Origin: CAYVNU01 sp964453265
Lineage (GTDB): Bacteria > Patescibacteriota > Doudnabacteria > UBA920
Assembly (NCBI GenBank): GCA_964453265.1
Contig: CAYVNU010000014.1
Span: forward strand, 1-29,092
Length of the DNA: 29,092 bases
Reading direction: 5' to 3'
A program made the position numbers and the translations under genes. Numbering within the stretch: position 1 is the first letter of the stretch; every line of letters begins with the position of its first letter. This document shows positions 6,901-14,002 of the stretch, in pieces. The notes under the pieces were generated by a model. That model worked only from the letters and a program-made list of their open reading frames with translations. It did not search any database and was not told the DNA's origin.

Positions 6901-9246
6901 ATGAAAATCGCAAAAAAGCTCATATTTATGGCAGTTTTAGCCATTTCTTTTGCCGGTTTTTCCGGCAGTGCTTTAGCGTATAACCCGGTTTTAACGGTTA
7001 ATTATGACGGGGGGTATGGCAATGTTAAGATTACAGTTAGCAATGCTAATCCTTACTCTCAAATTACGCTTTACAGAAAACAAACCACTACTTTGTGGAC
7101 TGCAATAACTAATTTTGGACAAACTGATGGAAGTGGCTATTTTAGCGCCAGCCAGTCTTTGGGTTCAGATGGTAGTAACAATCCGGTTGAACAATATGTG
7201 TCTGTAAACGGGGTTATTTCTAACACTGTTCAAACATATCCAAATGGTTATGTCGGCGGTTGTACTTATAATTGTGGTTCTCCCTATGGTTTATCTTTAA
7301 GTCAAAACAACATCAGTTTGACCGTAGGTCAGAGCCAGTCTGTTACCGCTTACAATAATTCTTACGGCAGCTTATATATTTCTACAAATAGTAATTCAGC
7401 CGTGGTTTCCCCGACTATCAGCGGAAATCAAATTAACTTATATGCTTTAACCAGCGGTTCTTCTACTATTAGTGTTTGTGCTTCGTATGGTCAGTGCGCC
7501 AGCATTTATGTGACTGTTAGTGGCAGTACTTGCGGCTATTACAATTGCGGCGGCAACTTAATTTTAAGCCAAACTAATATAAATTTGTCAGCCGGCCAGT
7601 CTTCTACGGTTACAGCCAGCAATTTTGGCGGGTCTTTATATGTTTCTTCCAATAGTAATTCTTCCGTAGTAACCCCCAGCATTTCCGGTTCACAAATTAC
7701 TCTTTATGGTTTAAATACCGGTAGTTCAACTGTTACTGTTTGTAGCGGCAACAGCAGCGCCTGCGGCACTATTTACGTAACTGTTTACGGCGGCAGTACT
7801 TATGGCAATATTACTTTTTCCCAAAGCAGTATAACTTTAACTTCCGGCCAGAGCAGTACAATAAATATTTACAGTAACAATACTTACGGATCTTATTATA
7901 TTTCTTCTAATTCCAATAATAATGTAGTCTCGTCCAGTATTTCCGGCAGTAGTTTGTACTTGTCTCCGATTGCCAGCGGTTCTTCTACCGTAACTGTTTG
8001 TCAGTATAATAACAACAACTGCGGCAGCGTTTATGTAACTGTATCCGGTTATTCTTCCGGCTCTATATATTTTAATCCGAGCAGTTTGAGTATTTCCAGC
8101 GGCCAAACCAGTATGGTTTATTTGTCTACTGCTTATGGATATTCTGGCAATTATTATATTTATGCTAACACCAGTTCCTATATTGCCACAGCCAGCATTT
8201 CGGGAAGCACTTTATCAATTACCGGCAACAACAACGGCACTGCCACAATTACAGTTTGCCAATCCGGCAGCAGCAGCACTTGTGGTAACTTTACCGTTAC
8301 AGTTAATGGTAGTGTTTATGGTGGCGGTACTTTAACTTTAAGCCAAAGCAGTGTTACTTTAACTTCCGGACAAAATTCAAATATTAGCTTGTATGGCAAC
8401 GGCAATTATTATATTTCATCTGGTAATAATACTTCTGCTTTTAGTTCCAGCATTTCCGGCAACACGTTAAATATTTATGGCTTAAATTCAGGTAGTGGAT
8501 CTGTTATGGTCTGTCAGAATAACCCGTATTCTTGCGCTACTGTTTATGTAACTGTTAACGGTTACTATAACCCAGGTAGCAGCTCGTTATATTTTGGCAC
8601 CACTGTTTTACCGCAATTTACTATCGGCCAATATTACAGCTATCAGTTACAGGCTTACGGCGGTAGCCAGCCTTATACGTACCAGGTTACAAGTGGACAA
8701 TTGCCTTCCGGCATATTTTTAAATACCCAGGGTCAACTTTATGGCACACCTGTTAATTCTACTTATTCTAGTTTTGTAGTTAGAGTAACTGATACTACGG
8801 GGCGTTCTACTACAGCCAACTTTACAGTAAATGGAATTAGTGGCGGGGGAGTGCTCGGAGCTAATGCTTATGCTAACGGCCAGTTAATAAAAGAAGGTGG
8901 TTATACTTATATTGTTTATAAAAATACCCGTTCAATATTTAAAAATTTAACTGTTTTTAGAGCCCTCGGCTACAAGACCTCAAACATTGTCAGCGTTTAT
9001 GATTCTGGTTTGGTAAATAGTGGTTATATAATTAGTTCTTCTGCTACTGCTCATCCTTGGGGTAGCTGGATAAAGAGCGGTACTACTATTTACTTTGTTC
9101 ATGAACTCGGTCTAATACCGGTTTCTTCCTGGGACGTATTTATAAACAACGGTGGCGATGGTAATAACGTCGTACCAGCAAATTTATACGACTTTCAAAA
9201 ATCAGTCCTCTCAGTCATGGATTACAATGATTCTAGGTTAAGATAA
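6901..9246 (+). CDS. Secreted or surface Ig-repeat (BIG2-like) protein
   Basis: 781 aa. N-terminal signal peptide (about 1-26, ending SALA). N-terminal beta domain about 30-115. Then five tandem BIG2-like repeats of about 80-90 residues (about 130-208, 219-297, 303-383, 388-470, 477-554), each with an S-GQ turn, a hydrophobic strand pattern and a terminal VTV strand. Every repeat carries a Cys pair in its last hairpin (193/199, 281/288, 367/374, 453/461, 538/545), suggesting one disulfide per domain; two extra Cys pairs sit in linkers (121/125, 211/216). A putative-Ig (He_PIG-like) domain follows at about 565-646 (QLPSGIFLNTQGQLYGTP). The C-terminal region 655-781 holds two motifs of the CPR surface-protein type (YIVYKNTRSIF-LTVFRALGY and YFVHELGLIPVSSWDVF). 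No membrane anchor is seen. It is very rich in Ser, Thr, Asn, Gly and Tyr. The role is probably adhesion or cell-surface coat. Confidence 0.85.
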   Translation: MKIAKKLIFMAVLAISFAGFSGSALAYNPVLTVNYDGGYGNVKITVSNANPYSQITLYRKQTTTLWTAITNFGQTDGSGYFSASQSLGSDGSNNPVEQYVSVNGVISNTVQTYPNGYVGGCTYNCGSPYGLSLSQNNISLTVGQSQSVTAYNNSYGSLYISTNSNSAVVSPTISGNQINLYALTSGSSTISVCASYGQCASIYVTVSGSTCGYYNCGGNLILSQTNINLSAGQSSTVTASNFGGSLYVSSNSNSSVVTPSISGSQITLYGLNTGSSTVTVCSGNSSACGTIYVTVYGGSTYGNITFSQSSITLTSGQSSTINIYSNNTYGSYYISSNSNNNVVSSSISGSSLYLSPIASGSSTVTVCQYNNNNCGSVYVTVSGYSSGSIYFNPSSLSISSGQTSMVYLSTAYGYSGNYYIYANTSSYIATASISGSTLSITGNNNGTATITVCQSGSSSTCGNFTVTVNGSVYGGGTLTLSQSSVTLTSGQNSNISLYGNGNYYISSGNNTSAFSSSISGNTLNIYGLNSGSGSVMVCQNNPYSCATVYVTVNGYYNPGSSSLYFGTTVLPQFTIGQYYSYQLQAYGGSQPYTYQVTSGQLPSGIFLNTQGQLYGTPVNSTYSSFVVRVTDTTGRSTTANFTVNGISGGGVLGANAYANGQLIKEGGYTYIVYKNTRSIFKNLTVFRALGYKTSNIVSVYDSGLVNSGYIISSSATAHPWGSWIKSGTTIYFVHELGLIPVSSWDVFINNGGDGNNVVPANLYDFQKSVLSVMDYNDSRLR

Positions 9247-9248
9247 AA

Positions 9249-9291
9249 GTATAAAAAAATCCTTCCCAAATTGGGAAGGATTTTTTTATAC
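9249..9291 (+). terminator. Strong intrinsic terminator of the Ig-repeat gene
   Basis: A 19-bp perfect stem from 9249-9267 to 9273-9291 (core ATCCTTCCC/GGGAAGGAT) with a 5-nt loop and T7 on the 3' side. It begins 3 bases after the stop. Confidence 0.93.
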
Positions 9292-9319
9292 AGAAATATT
9301 TGGGACTAATAATCATGGG

Positions 9320-9455
9320 TCATGCAGAATAGTTTCAATAATTCTGCTGTGCCATCCCGACCCGCTTCGCCGCGAAGCGAGGCGAGCCGAATGAGCGGAG
9401 GCCTGCCTGCCGGCAAGGCAGGGATCACTTTCCGCCAGCCTAGGCTGGCGGATCT
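9320..9455. repeat. Cluster of palindromic repeats
   Basis: Between two terminators, with no gene. Contains GCAGAAT/ATTCTGC (near 9335), CGCTTCGC-C-GCGAAGCG (9363-9379), CCTGCC ... GGCAGG (9402-9422) and CCGCCAGCC-TA-GGCTGGCGG (9432-9451). Its GC content is much higher than that of the flanking DNA. Confidence 0.6.
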
Positions 9456-9529
9456 GAATGGTTAAAATAAGAATTATCGTAATTCAAAAATTGATTTTAT
9501 GCTCAAGACTAGTTTATTAAAAATAAACA

Positions 9530-9555
9530 AAAGAGCCTGTATTAACAGGCTCTTT
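9530..9555 (-). terminator. Intrinsic terminator of the rpsF-ssb-rpsR-efp operon
   Basis: AAAGAGCCTGT (9530-9540) / ACAGGCTCTTT (9545-9555), 11-bp stem, 4-nt loop. On the - strand it is followed by T-rich sequence. It lies about 50 bases past the efp stop. Confidence 0.85.
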
Positions 9556-9603
9556 GTATTTTATGACCAATCAATTTATGCACCAGTCTATAGTCTATTT
9601 TTT

Positions 9604-10164
9604 TTATTGAGTGGCTCTTTCTACATATTCTCCGCTGCGAGTGTCTATTCTAAGCACGTCGCCTTCTTTTATAAACATTGGAGCGTCTACTGTGAGGCCG
9701 GTTTCTAGGGTTACCGGCTTTGTTACATTGCCGCCGCTGTTGCCTTTAGTATCCGGTGGGGCTTCTGTTACTTTAAGTTCTACTTTAATCGGCAGTTCAA
9801 TGGAAACTGGATTACCGTTGAATTTTAATATACTTACTTCCATGCCTTCTTTTAAAAACTTTTCCTGTTCTTCGGTAACATCTTTGTTTATGTCTACCTG
9901 TTCAAAACTGGTTTGGTTCATGAAGTGAGTGCCTTGGTCGTCTGAGTAAAGGAAGGAAGCTTTCTCTCTTTCTACGTCGGCTTCTTCTATACTTTCTCCA
10001 AACTTGAATGAATATTCATAAACTTTGCCGGTAATTACATTCTTCATTTTTGTCTGCATAACCGGTTTTCTTTGCGCAGTGCGCATGCGGTTAGACCAAA
10101 TTACTTGTACAGGCTGGTTTTCCCATAAAATAATCGTGCCAATTTTTAGGTCGTTTAAATCCAT
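9604..10164 (-). CDS. efp: Translation elongation factor P with atypical tip loop
   Basis: Relieves ribosome stalling at polyproline. 186 aa, normal length, with all three OB/KOW domains: N-terminal KOW, the central ITGKVYEYSFKFGESIEEADVE strand pair, and the C-terminal signature with DTRSGEYVERA. The oddity is domain I: the tip, which in E. coli is KPGKG with beta-lysylated Lys34, aligns with RTAQR, placing Gln31 at the modified position and removing both glycines. Neither the Lys nor the rhamnosylated Arg configuration is present in its usual form. No Shine-Dalgarno precedes the ATG. It is the last gene of the S6-SSB-S18 cluster. Confidence 0.95.
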   Translation of the reverse strand: MDLNDLKIGTIILWENQPVQVIWSNRMRTAQRKPVMQTKMKNVITGKVYEYSFKFGESIEEADVEREKASFLYSDDQGTHFMNQTSFEQVDINKDVTEEQEKFLKEGMEVSILKFNGNPVSIELPIKVELKVTEAPPDTKGNSGGNVTKPVTLETGLTVDAPMFIKEGDVLRIDTRSGEYVERATQ

Positions 10165-10192
10165 GAAAATTTTAGTTAAAATTTTTAAGAAT

Positions 10193-10243
10193 CAAGAACC
10201 AAGATCCCAAGAATCAAGTTTGGTTCTTGTATTTTGGATCTTG
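10193..10243. repeat. Inverted repeat between efp and rpsR
   Basis: CAAGAACC (10193-10200) and AAGATCC (10201-10207) are inverted as GGTTCTTG (10222-10229) and GGATCTTG (10236-10243). It is a short AT-rich palindromic spacer element with no visible coding role. Confidence 0.5.
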
Positions 10244-10270
10244 AAATTTCTTTTGCCTTTCGGCCTTAAT

Positions 10271-10528
10271 TTATGCTGCGACGAAAGGCAAAAGTGCCAT
10301 GTGTCTGGCTCTTTTTAAGGCCAAAGAAATCATTCTTTGGTGCTTGGGGCAAGTGCCGGTGCGCTTATGGTTCATGATTTTGGCATGAGGGGACATAAAG
10401 CGACGCAATACGGTACTGTCTTTATAGTCAACAGTTGTAAGTTTGTTAGAACAAAAATAACACTGTTTTTTGACTTGAGGTTGGGAATCGCGGTTGTTGC
10501 GATTATTGTAATTATTATTTGGACGCAT
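10271..10528 (-). CDS. rpsR: Small-subunit ribosomal protein S18
   Basis: 85 aa S18 binding S6 on the 30S platform. Seen: VDYKD, LRRFMSPHAKIMNHKRTGTC and the C-terminal ALKRARHMALLP signature. A possible metal site is kept: CxxC at 23/26 plus C60 and H63. The N-terminus has an Asn-rich tail (about 1-14). It lies between ssb and efp in an operon on the - strand. Confidence 0.95.
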   Translation of the reverse strand: MRPNNNYNNRNNRDSQPQVKKQCYFCSNKLTTVDYKDSTVLRRFMSPHAKIMNHKRTGTCPKHQRMISLALKRARHMALLPFVAA

Positions 10529-10548
10529 AGTGTAAATTTAGAATTAAG

Positions 10549-10612
10549 AATTCAGAATGCAAAATGAGAGTGCAAAGTAATTCATCATTTATCATTCTTC
10601 ATTTTGCATTTG
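10549..10612. repeat. Palindromic repeat between rpsR and ssb
   Basis: AATTCAGAATGCAAAATGA (10549-10567) is inverted as TCTTCATTTTGCATTTG (about 10596-10612). The word ATTCAGAATGCA is shared with the in-frame repeat in the riboflavin kinase gene. Confidence 0.55.
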
Positions 10613-10613
10613 T

Positions 10614-11135
10614 TTAAAAAGGTATGTCTTCTACGTTAATATCCTCGCCTTGGACAATAGTTGGCAGCTCTTCTTCTTTGGCAAAATTTTCTGAAGGGAT
10701 TTCATTCATGCCAGCAGATGAAGCGGCTGTATTATTGGTTTTTGGGGCAAAGTTTTGTGCGGCAGCGGGTTTAGAATAGCCGCTTGGAGTGCTTTGGCTA
10801 TTTGGGTTGCCGCCTAGCATTATCATATTTTCTGCGACAATTTCGGTTCGGTATTTTTTTTGTCCGTCTTGAGCATCCCAAGAACGGGTTTGTAGTCTGC
10901 CTTCAATATAAACTCGAGCGCCTTTTTTTAAGTATTGAGCGGCAATTTCTCCAAGTTTTCTCCATAAGACAACATTGTGAAATTCCGTGCTTTCGACTTT
11001 TTGGCCGGTTTGAGGATTGGTGTAAGCATAGCCGGTGGCAACTCCCATTTGGCAAACGTTTGCTCCGGAAGGAATGGCTCTTAATTCCGGGTCGCGGGTT
11101 AAGCGGCCTATTATCATGACCTTGTTTAAGTCCAT
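10614..11135 (-). CDS. ssb: Single-stranded DNA-binding protein
   Basis: 173 aa from the ATG at 11135 (a TTG five codons upstream also keeps frame but is less likely). N-terminal OB fold about residues 1-110 with NKVMIIGRLTRDPELR, FHNVVLWRKLGEIA, YLKKGARVYIEGRLQTRSW and AENMIML. Then a low-complexity Asn/Ser/Ala linker and the acidic tail ending EDIPF, the standard partner-docking peptide. It coats single-stranded DNA in replication and repair. The neighbours rpsF and rpsR give the classic rpsF-ssb-rpsR order. Confidence 0.95.
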   Translation of the reverse strand: MDLNKVMIIGRLTRDPELRAIPSGANVCQMGVATGYAYTNPQTGQKVESTEFHNVVLWRKLGEIAAQYLKKGARVYIEGRLQTRSWDAQDGQKKYRTEIVAENMIMLGGNPNSQSTPSGYSKPAAAQNFAPKTNNTAASSAGMNEIPSENFAKEEELPTIVQGEDINVEDIPF

Positions 11136-11150
11136 AGAGTAATTGTCCAA

Positions 11151-11240
11151 GATTGACCAGAATTAATCCGCCGGTTGGCGGAAGATTGACCAGAATTTAT
11201 TTGCACATGCATTAAATTATGGTCAATTATGGTCAATCTT
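11151..11240. repeat. Repeat element between ssb and rpsF
   Basis: Two direct copies of GATTGACCAGAATT (11151-11164, 11184-11197) flank CCGCC-GGTT-GGCGG, then two copies of AATTATGGTCAAT (11215-11227, 11225-11237) run in the opposite sense, so AAGATTGACC and GGTCAATCTT form terminal inverted repeats. It is inserted within the ribosomal-protein operon. Confidence 0.65.
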
Positions 11241-11256
11241 ATTTAATTTTATTTAA

Positions 11257-11766
11257 TTACTTTGTTAGGTCTTCAGACAAAGCAGCTTCGATTTTTTCAT
11301 CTAAAGCTTTTTCGTCTAATTCTTCTAATTTAGGAGCCGGCTTTTCTTTCTTTTCCGCTTTAGGAGCTTTTTCTTTTTTCTCTACTACTACCGGAGCTTT
11401 TTCTTCTTGCTCTTCTACCGGTATGCGCCTTGGATTCTTAGCAGCTAAAGCTTCGTCTTTTGCTTTTCTGGCCAAGTGCTCGTCAATATTCACAATTAAG
11501 TAGCGAATAATGCTTTGATCTTGCGTTCTAATGCGGGCGTCGAGCTGGTTAATTTTTTGGCTATCCATTGTAAAAGTAGTCACAACATAATGTCCGTTGC
11601 GAGTTTTTTTAATTGGATATGCTAATTTCTTTTTGCCTAACTGTTCTTCGACGACATCAGTGCCGCCAAAGTCTTCTACGAACTTTAATACCGAAGCTGT
11701 TACGCTTGGGATGTCTGTGTCGGCTATTTGAGAGCCGAGCAGATACATAAGCTCATATCGTGGCAT
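11257..11766 (-). CDS. rpsF: Small-subunit ribosomal protein S6 with long charged C-terminal tail
   Basis: 169 aa. Residues 1-100 are standard S6 (MPRYELMYLLG, YPIKKTRNGHYVV, IRTQDQSIIRYLIV). Residues about 101-169 are an extra Lys/Glu/Ala/Pro-rich tail, probably disordered. Typical S6 is 95-135 aa. An AAAGGAA Shine-Dalgarno about 8-10 bases before the ATG lies in a small hairpin (AGAAAG-GAAT-CTTTCT), which could give translational control; S6:S18 autoregulation is known in other bacteria, but its consensus site was not verified here. It is the first gene of the operon, with its own promoter. Confidence 0.95.
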   Translation of the reverse strand: MPRYELMYLLGSQIADTDIPSVTASVLKFVEDFGGTDVVEEQLGKKKLAYPIKKTRNGHYVVTTFTMDSQKINQLDARIRTQDQSIIRYLIVNIDEHLARKAKDEALAAKNPRRIPVEEQEEKAPVVVEKKEKAPKAEKKEKPAPKLEELDEKALDEKIEAALSEDLTK

Positions 11767-11827
11767 AGAAAGATTCCTTTCTATCTCCCAAGTCTACGCA
11801 GGGGAGAATATGATTAATTGTTTGTAA

Positions 11828-11856
11828 ATTATAGCAATTATGATGGGTTTTGTCTA
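11828..11856 (-). promoter_or_regulatory. Promoter of the rpsF-ssb-rpsR-efp operon
   Basis: On the - strand: TAGACA (11851-11856), 17-bp spacer, TATAAT (11828-11833). The same pair of hexamers and spacing recurs at uvrC. The leader would be about 55 nt. Confidence 0.8.
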
Positions 11857-11879
11857 CCAATGGAGATTTATAACCTATA

Positions 11880-11908
11880 TTGACAAAAGTGTTAAAATAT
11901 GCTATAAT
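11880..11908 (+). promoter_or_regulatory. Perfect consensus promoter pointing antisense into ychF
   Basis: TTGACA (11880-11885), exactly 17 bp, TATAAT (11903-11908): a perfect sigma-70 promoter. Transcription would start near 11915 and run into the 3' end of ychF on the opposite strand. No + strand gene follows for 1.6 kb. Confidence 0.7.
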
Positions 11909-11961
11909 ACGGTCTTTTTTAATACTTTTGATTTAGTGATCTTTAATCTTTTGTAGGAGCC

Positions 11962-13044
11962 CTAAACGTTGAATAGAAAGTGTACCACGTCTCCATCTTG
12001 TACTACATATTCTTTGCCTTCTGTGCGTAACCAACCCTTACCGCGTGCGGCGCCGTAGCCGCCTGCCTCTAAAAGCTTGTTCCATTGTATAACTTCCGCG
12101 CGTATAAAGCCGTGTTCAAAATCGGAATGAATTTTTCCTGCTGCTTGCGGGGCTTTGCTACCAGCCGCAGCTGTCCATGCTTTACTTTCTTTTGGTCCGG
12201 CGGTTATAAAAGTTATTAGGCCTAAAGTTTTGTATGCTTGCTTGATAATTTTGTCTAAACCAGATTCGGGCAGGCCGAGTTCTTTTAAATATTCTGTTCG
12301 TTCATTATCCGTCAGTTCCGCAAGCTCGCTTTCTATTTGCGCGTCAATTAAAATCGCGTTAGGTAAATAGGACTGATAGGACGGATCAGTCTTATAAGTC
12401 CTATTGGTCATATCGTATTCGCTGTTTGCCACAAACATTATTGGTTTGGTTGTAAGTAGTTGAATGTCTTGGCTGTGTTCTTTTTCTTCGTCATTTAAAA
12501 CAACTGTGTTTGCCATTTCACCTTTTTCTAAAGCGGCTTTGTATTTATCTAAGACTTGTTTTTTTATTATCGCGTCGCGGTCGCCACTTTTTACTTGGCG
12601 GGTGAGTGTGGAAAGTCTGTTTTCAACATTTTGTAAATCTGCTAACTGAAGTTCTATGCCAATGGTCTCCATGTCGCGTTTTGGGTCTACATTGCCGTTT
12701 ACATGAATAATGTCTTTGTTTTCAAAAAATCTTACCACTTCCATTATGGCATCTACTTCGCGTATGTGGCTTAGGAATTTGTTGCCCAAACCTTCACCTG
12801 TGCTGGCGCCTTTAACTAAGCCGGCTATGTCTACAAACTCTATGGTAGTCGGCACAACTTTTTCACTTTTTTCTAAGTCCGCAAGTTTGGCTAGGCGTTC
12901 GTCAGGCACGGCAACCACGCCCACGTTTGGGTCTATGGTTGCAAAAGGGTAGTTAGCAGCTTCTACTTTGGACTTAGTTATTGCATTAAATAAAGTTGAT
13001 TTGCCGACGTTAGGCAGGCCGACAATGCCGATTTTGAAACTCAT
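11962..13044 (-). CDS. ychF: YchF/OLA1-type ribosome-associated ATPase
   Basis: 360 aa, typical length. Obg-family fold with P-loop GLPNVGKST (9-17), ANYPFATIDPN, switch DIAGLVKGAS, an NxxE-like base-recognition site at about ANSEYD where true GTPases have NKxD, and a C-terminal TGS domain (AARGKGWLRTEGKEYVVQDGDVVHFLFNV region). It binds the 70S ribosome and prefers ATP in studied members. Around 12366-12408 the DNA carries AATAGGACT ... AGTCCTATT inverted repeats within the loop after the base-recognition motif, possibly a degenerate repeat insert. No obvious terminator separates it from the rpsF operon downstream. Confidence 0.95.
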   Translation of the reverse strand: MSFKIGIVGLPNVGKSTLFNAITKSKVEAANYPFATIDPNVGVVAVPDERLAKLADLEKSEKVVPTTIEFVDIAGLVKGASTGEGLGNKFLSHIREVDAIMEVVRFFENKDIIHVNGNVDPKRDMETIGIELQLADLQNVENRLSTLTRQVKSGDRDAIIKKQVLDKYKAALEKGEMANTVVLNDEEKEHSQDIQLLTTKPIMFVANSEYDMTNRTYKTDPSYQSYLPNAILIDAQIESELAELTDNERTEYLKELGLPESGLDKIIKQAYKTLGLITFITAGPKESKAWTAAAGSKAPQAAGKIHSDFEHGFIRAEVIQWNKLLEAGGYGAARGKGWLRTEGKEYVVQDGDVVHFLFNV

Positions 13045-13072
13045 ATATCTACAAATCTACTAATTATTAATT

Positions 13073-13126
13073 CACTACAAATATCTACAAATAATGCAAC
13101 CACAGGTTTTGTAGGTTTTTGTAGTG
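13073..13126 (-). promoter_or_regulatory. Leader hairpin of ychF
   Basis: In the predicted ychF leader, CACTACAAA and CTACAAA are inverted as TTTGTAG and TTTGTAGTG across a loop of about 15 nt, giving a long AT-rich stem-loop between promoter and start codon. Confidence 0.5.
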
Positions 13127-13141
13127 TTTCCACCGTAAAGT

Positions 13142-13170
13142 ATTGTAGTTGAAATTTGGGTTTTAGCCAA
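13142..13170 (-). promoter_or_regulatory. Probable ychF promoter
   Basis: On the - strand: TTGGCT (13165-13170), 17-bp spacer, TACAAT (13142-13147). The leader is about 90 nt. Confidence 0.55.
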
Positions 13171-13229
13171 GTTTTGTGATTTGACTTTTTATAGCTATAG
13201 GAATAGGTTTTATAGTATGAATAAGCGAA

Positions 13230-13470
13230 GGATGGGTTCACTTTCCATCCCCCGGTGGCAGTTTCACCGGGGGATGGGGCTTGTCCCCCGGTGGAGATGC
13301 CGGGGGATGGGTGGTGCTCCAGGGCACCGTCGCCATCACCGCCGCCGCCCGCGTTAAGCGGGCGGCTCGCTAAATCAGTAAGGAGGGCGGCCTTTGGATG
13401 GCCGATTGAAGAAATTATTTAGGCAGTTTTGCCTATTAATTTTTAAAAAAGCCTAACCTTAGGCCGCCCT
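13230..13470 (+). other. Dense GC-rich hairpin cluster, possible structured RNA or repeat
   Basis: No gene. Successive stems: CATCCCCCGGTG/CACCGGGGGATG (13246-13257, 13265-13276, perfect 12 bp), TCCCCCGG/CCGGGGGA (13284-13291, 13300-13307), GGTGC/GCACC (13313-13328), GCCGCCCGC-GTTAA-GCGGGCGGC (13344-13366), then AGGGCGGCCT (near 13384) closing with AGGCCGCCCT (13461-13470) over an AT-rich loop holding TAGGCA/TGCCTA. A terminator follows directly. No RNase P, tmRNA or SRP signature was recognised. Confidence 0.55.
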
Positions 13471-13473
13471 TCT

Positions 13474-13510
13474 AAAACCACCCGCATTTTTGTTTTGCGG
13501 GGGTTTTTAT
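13474..13510 (+). terminator. Intrinsic terminator after the hairpin cluster
   Basis: CCACCCGCA pairs with TGCGGGGG (13478-13486 / 13496-13503, one bulged A), followed by TTTTTATTT. There is no + strand protein gene before it, so it would end a transcript of the hairpin region. Confidence 0.7.
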
Positions 13511-13517
13511 TTAAGGC

Positions 13518-13545
13518 TTGAATACTAAGTTTTTTGTGTTAAAAT
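13518..13545 (+). promoter_or_regulatory. Promoter of a probable leaderless mRNA
   Basis: TTGAAT (13518-13523), 16-bp spacer, TAAAAT (13540-13545). The ATG at 13553 is only 7 bases past the -10, so transcription would start at or next to the start codon. Confidence 0.55.
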
Positions 13546-13552
13546 ATTATAT

Positions 13553-13993
13553 ATGAAGAATATAAGACCTGATCATTTAAAAACCACGCCTTGGCTAGAA
13601 GGCGATGATGGCATTAAAGAAGCTAGGGAATTTATGGCGAACATAGATGCTGAACGTCGCAGACTCTCTGGCAAAGACAAAGAGGCATTGTCTGCTATTG
13701 AAGCTGGAAAAAGAAGGGAATTTAATATGGCTAATTACAGTACACTGTCTTTAGAAGAATTAGAGAAAATCCATGAAATTTTTAAAAAGGTTGAACCCAA
13801 AATGAATACAAAGAATAAAACTGCTCAGGAAATAGTTGCAACTTTAAGCGAAGATCCTATTCAGGCAGAGGCTATAAACAATAGTCAATATAAGGTAAAA
13901 ATTACTATTGGCGAAAAAGTTTATGCGGGAAAAGTTAATGAATTTTATGGCGCTTATTTTTTTTACGAAAAGAAAAAATCTGGGAAGAAATAA
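13553..13993 (+). CDS. Hypothetical cytoplasmic protein
   Basis: 146 aa, not recognised. The N-terminal 95 residues are highly charged and probably helical (AREFMANIDAERRRL, LSLEELEKIHEIFKKVE); the C-terminal about 40 residues look like a small beta sheet (YKVKITIGEKVYAGKV, FYGAYFFYEKKK). No signal peptide or membrane segment. It lies 9 bases before the phosphohexomutase gene in the same direction, so it is probably co-transcribed. Confidence 0.7.
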   Translation: MKNIRPDHLKTTPWLEGDDGIKEAREFMANIDAERRRLSGKDKEALSAIEAGKRREFNMANYSTLSLEELEKIHEIFKKVEPKMNTKNKTAQEIVATLSEDPIQAEAINNSQYKVKITIGEKVYAGKVNEFYGAYFFYEKKKSGKK

Positions 13994-14002
13994 ATATTAA
14001 CT

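Noticed and set aside
7837..8335. Open frames on both strands inside the Ig-repeat gene
   Set aside because: They are shadows created by the low-complexity Ser/Thr/Gly codons of the large gene.
9499..9708. 69-aa open frame on the + strand
   Set aside because: It runs through the efp operon terminator and the antisense of efp.
13041..13241. 66-aa open frame on the - strand upstream of ychF
   Set aside because: It spans the ychF promoter and leader hairpin, is repeat-derived and has no recognisable features.
13230..13470. RNase P RNA, tmRNA or SRP RNA
   Set aside because: Strong hairpins are present, but I could not find the conserved core sequences of any of these RNAs.
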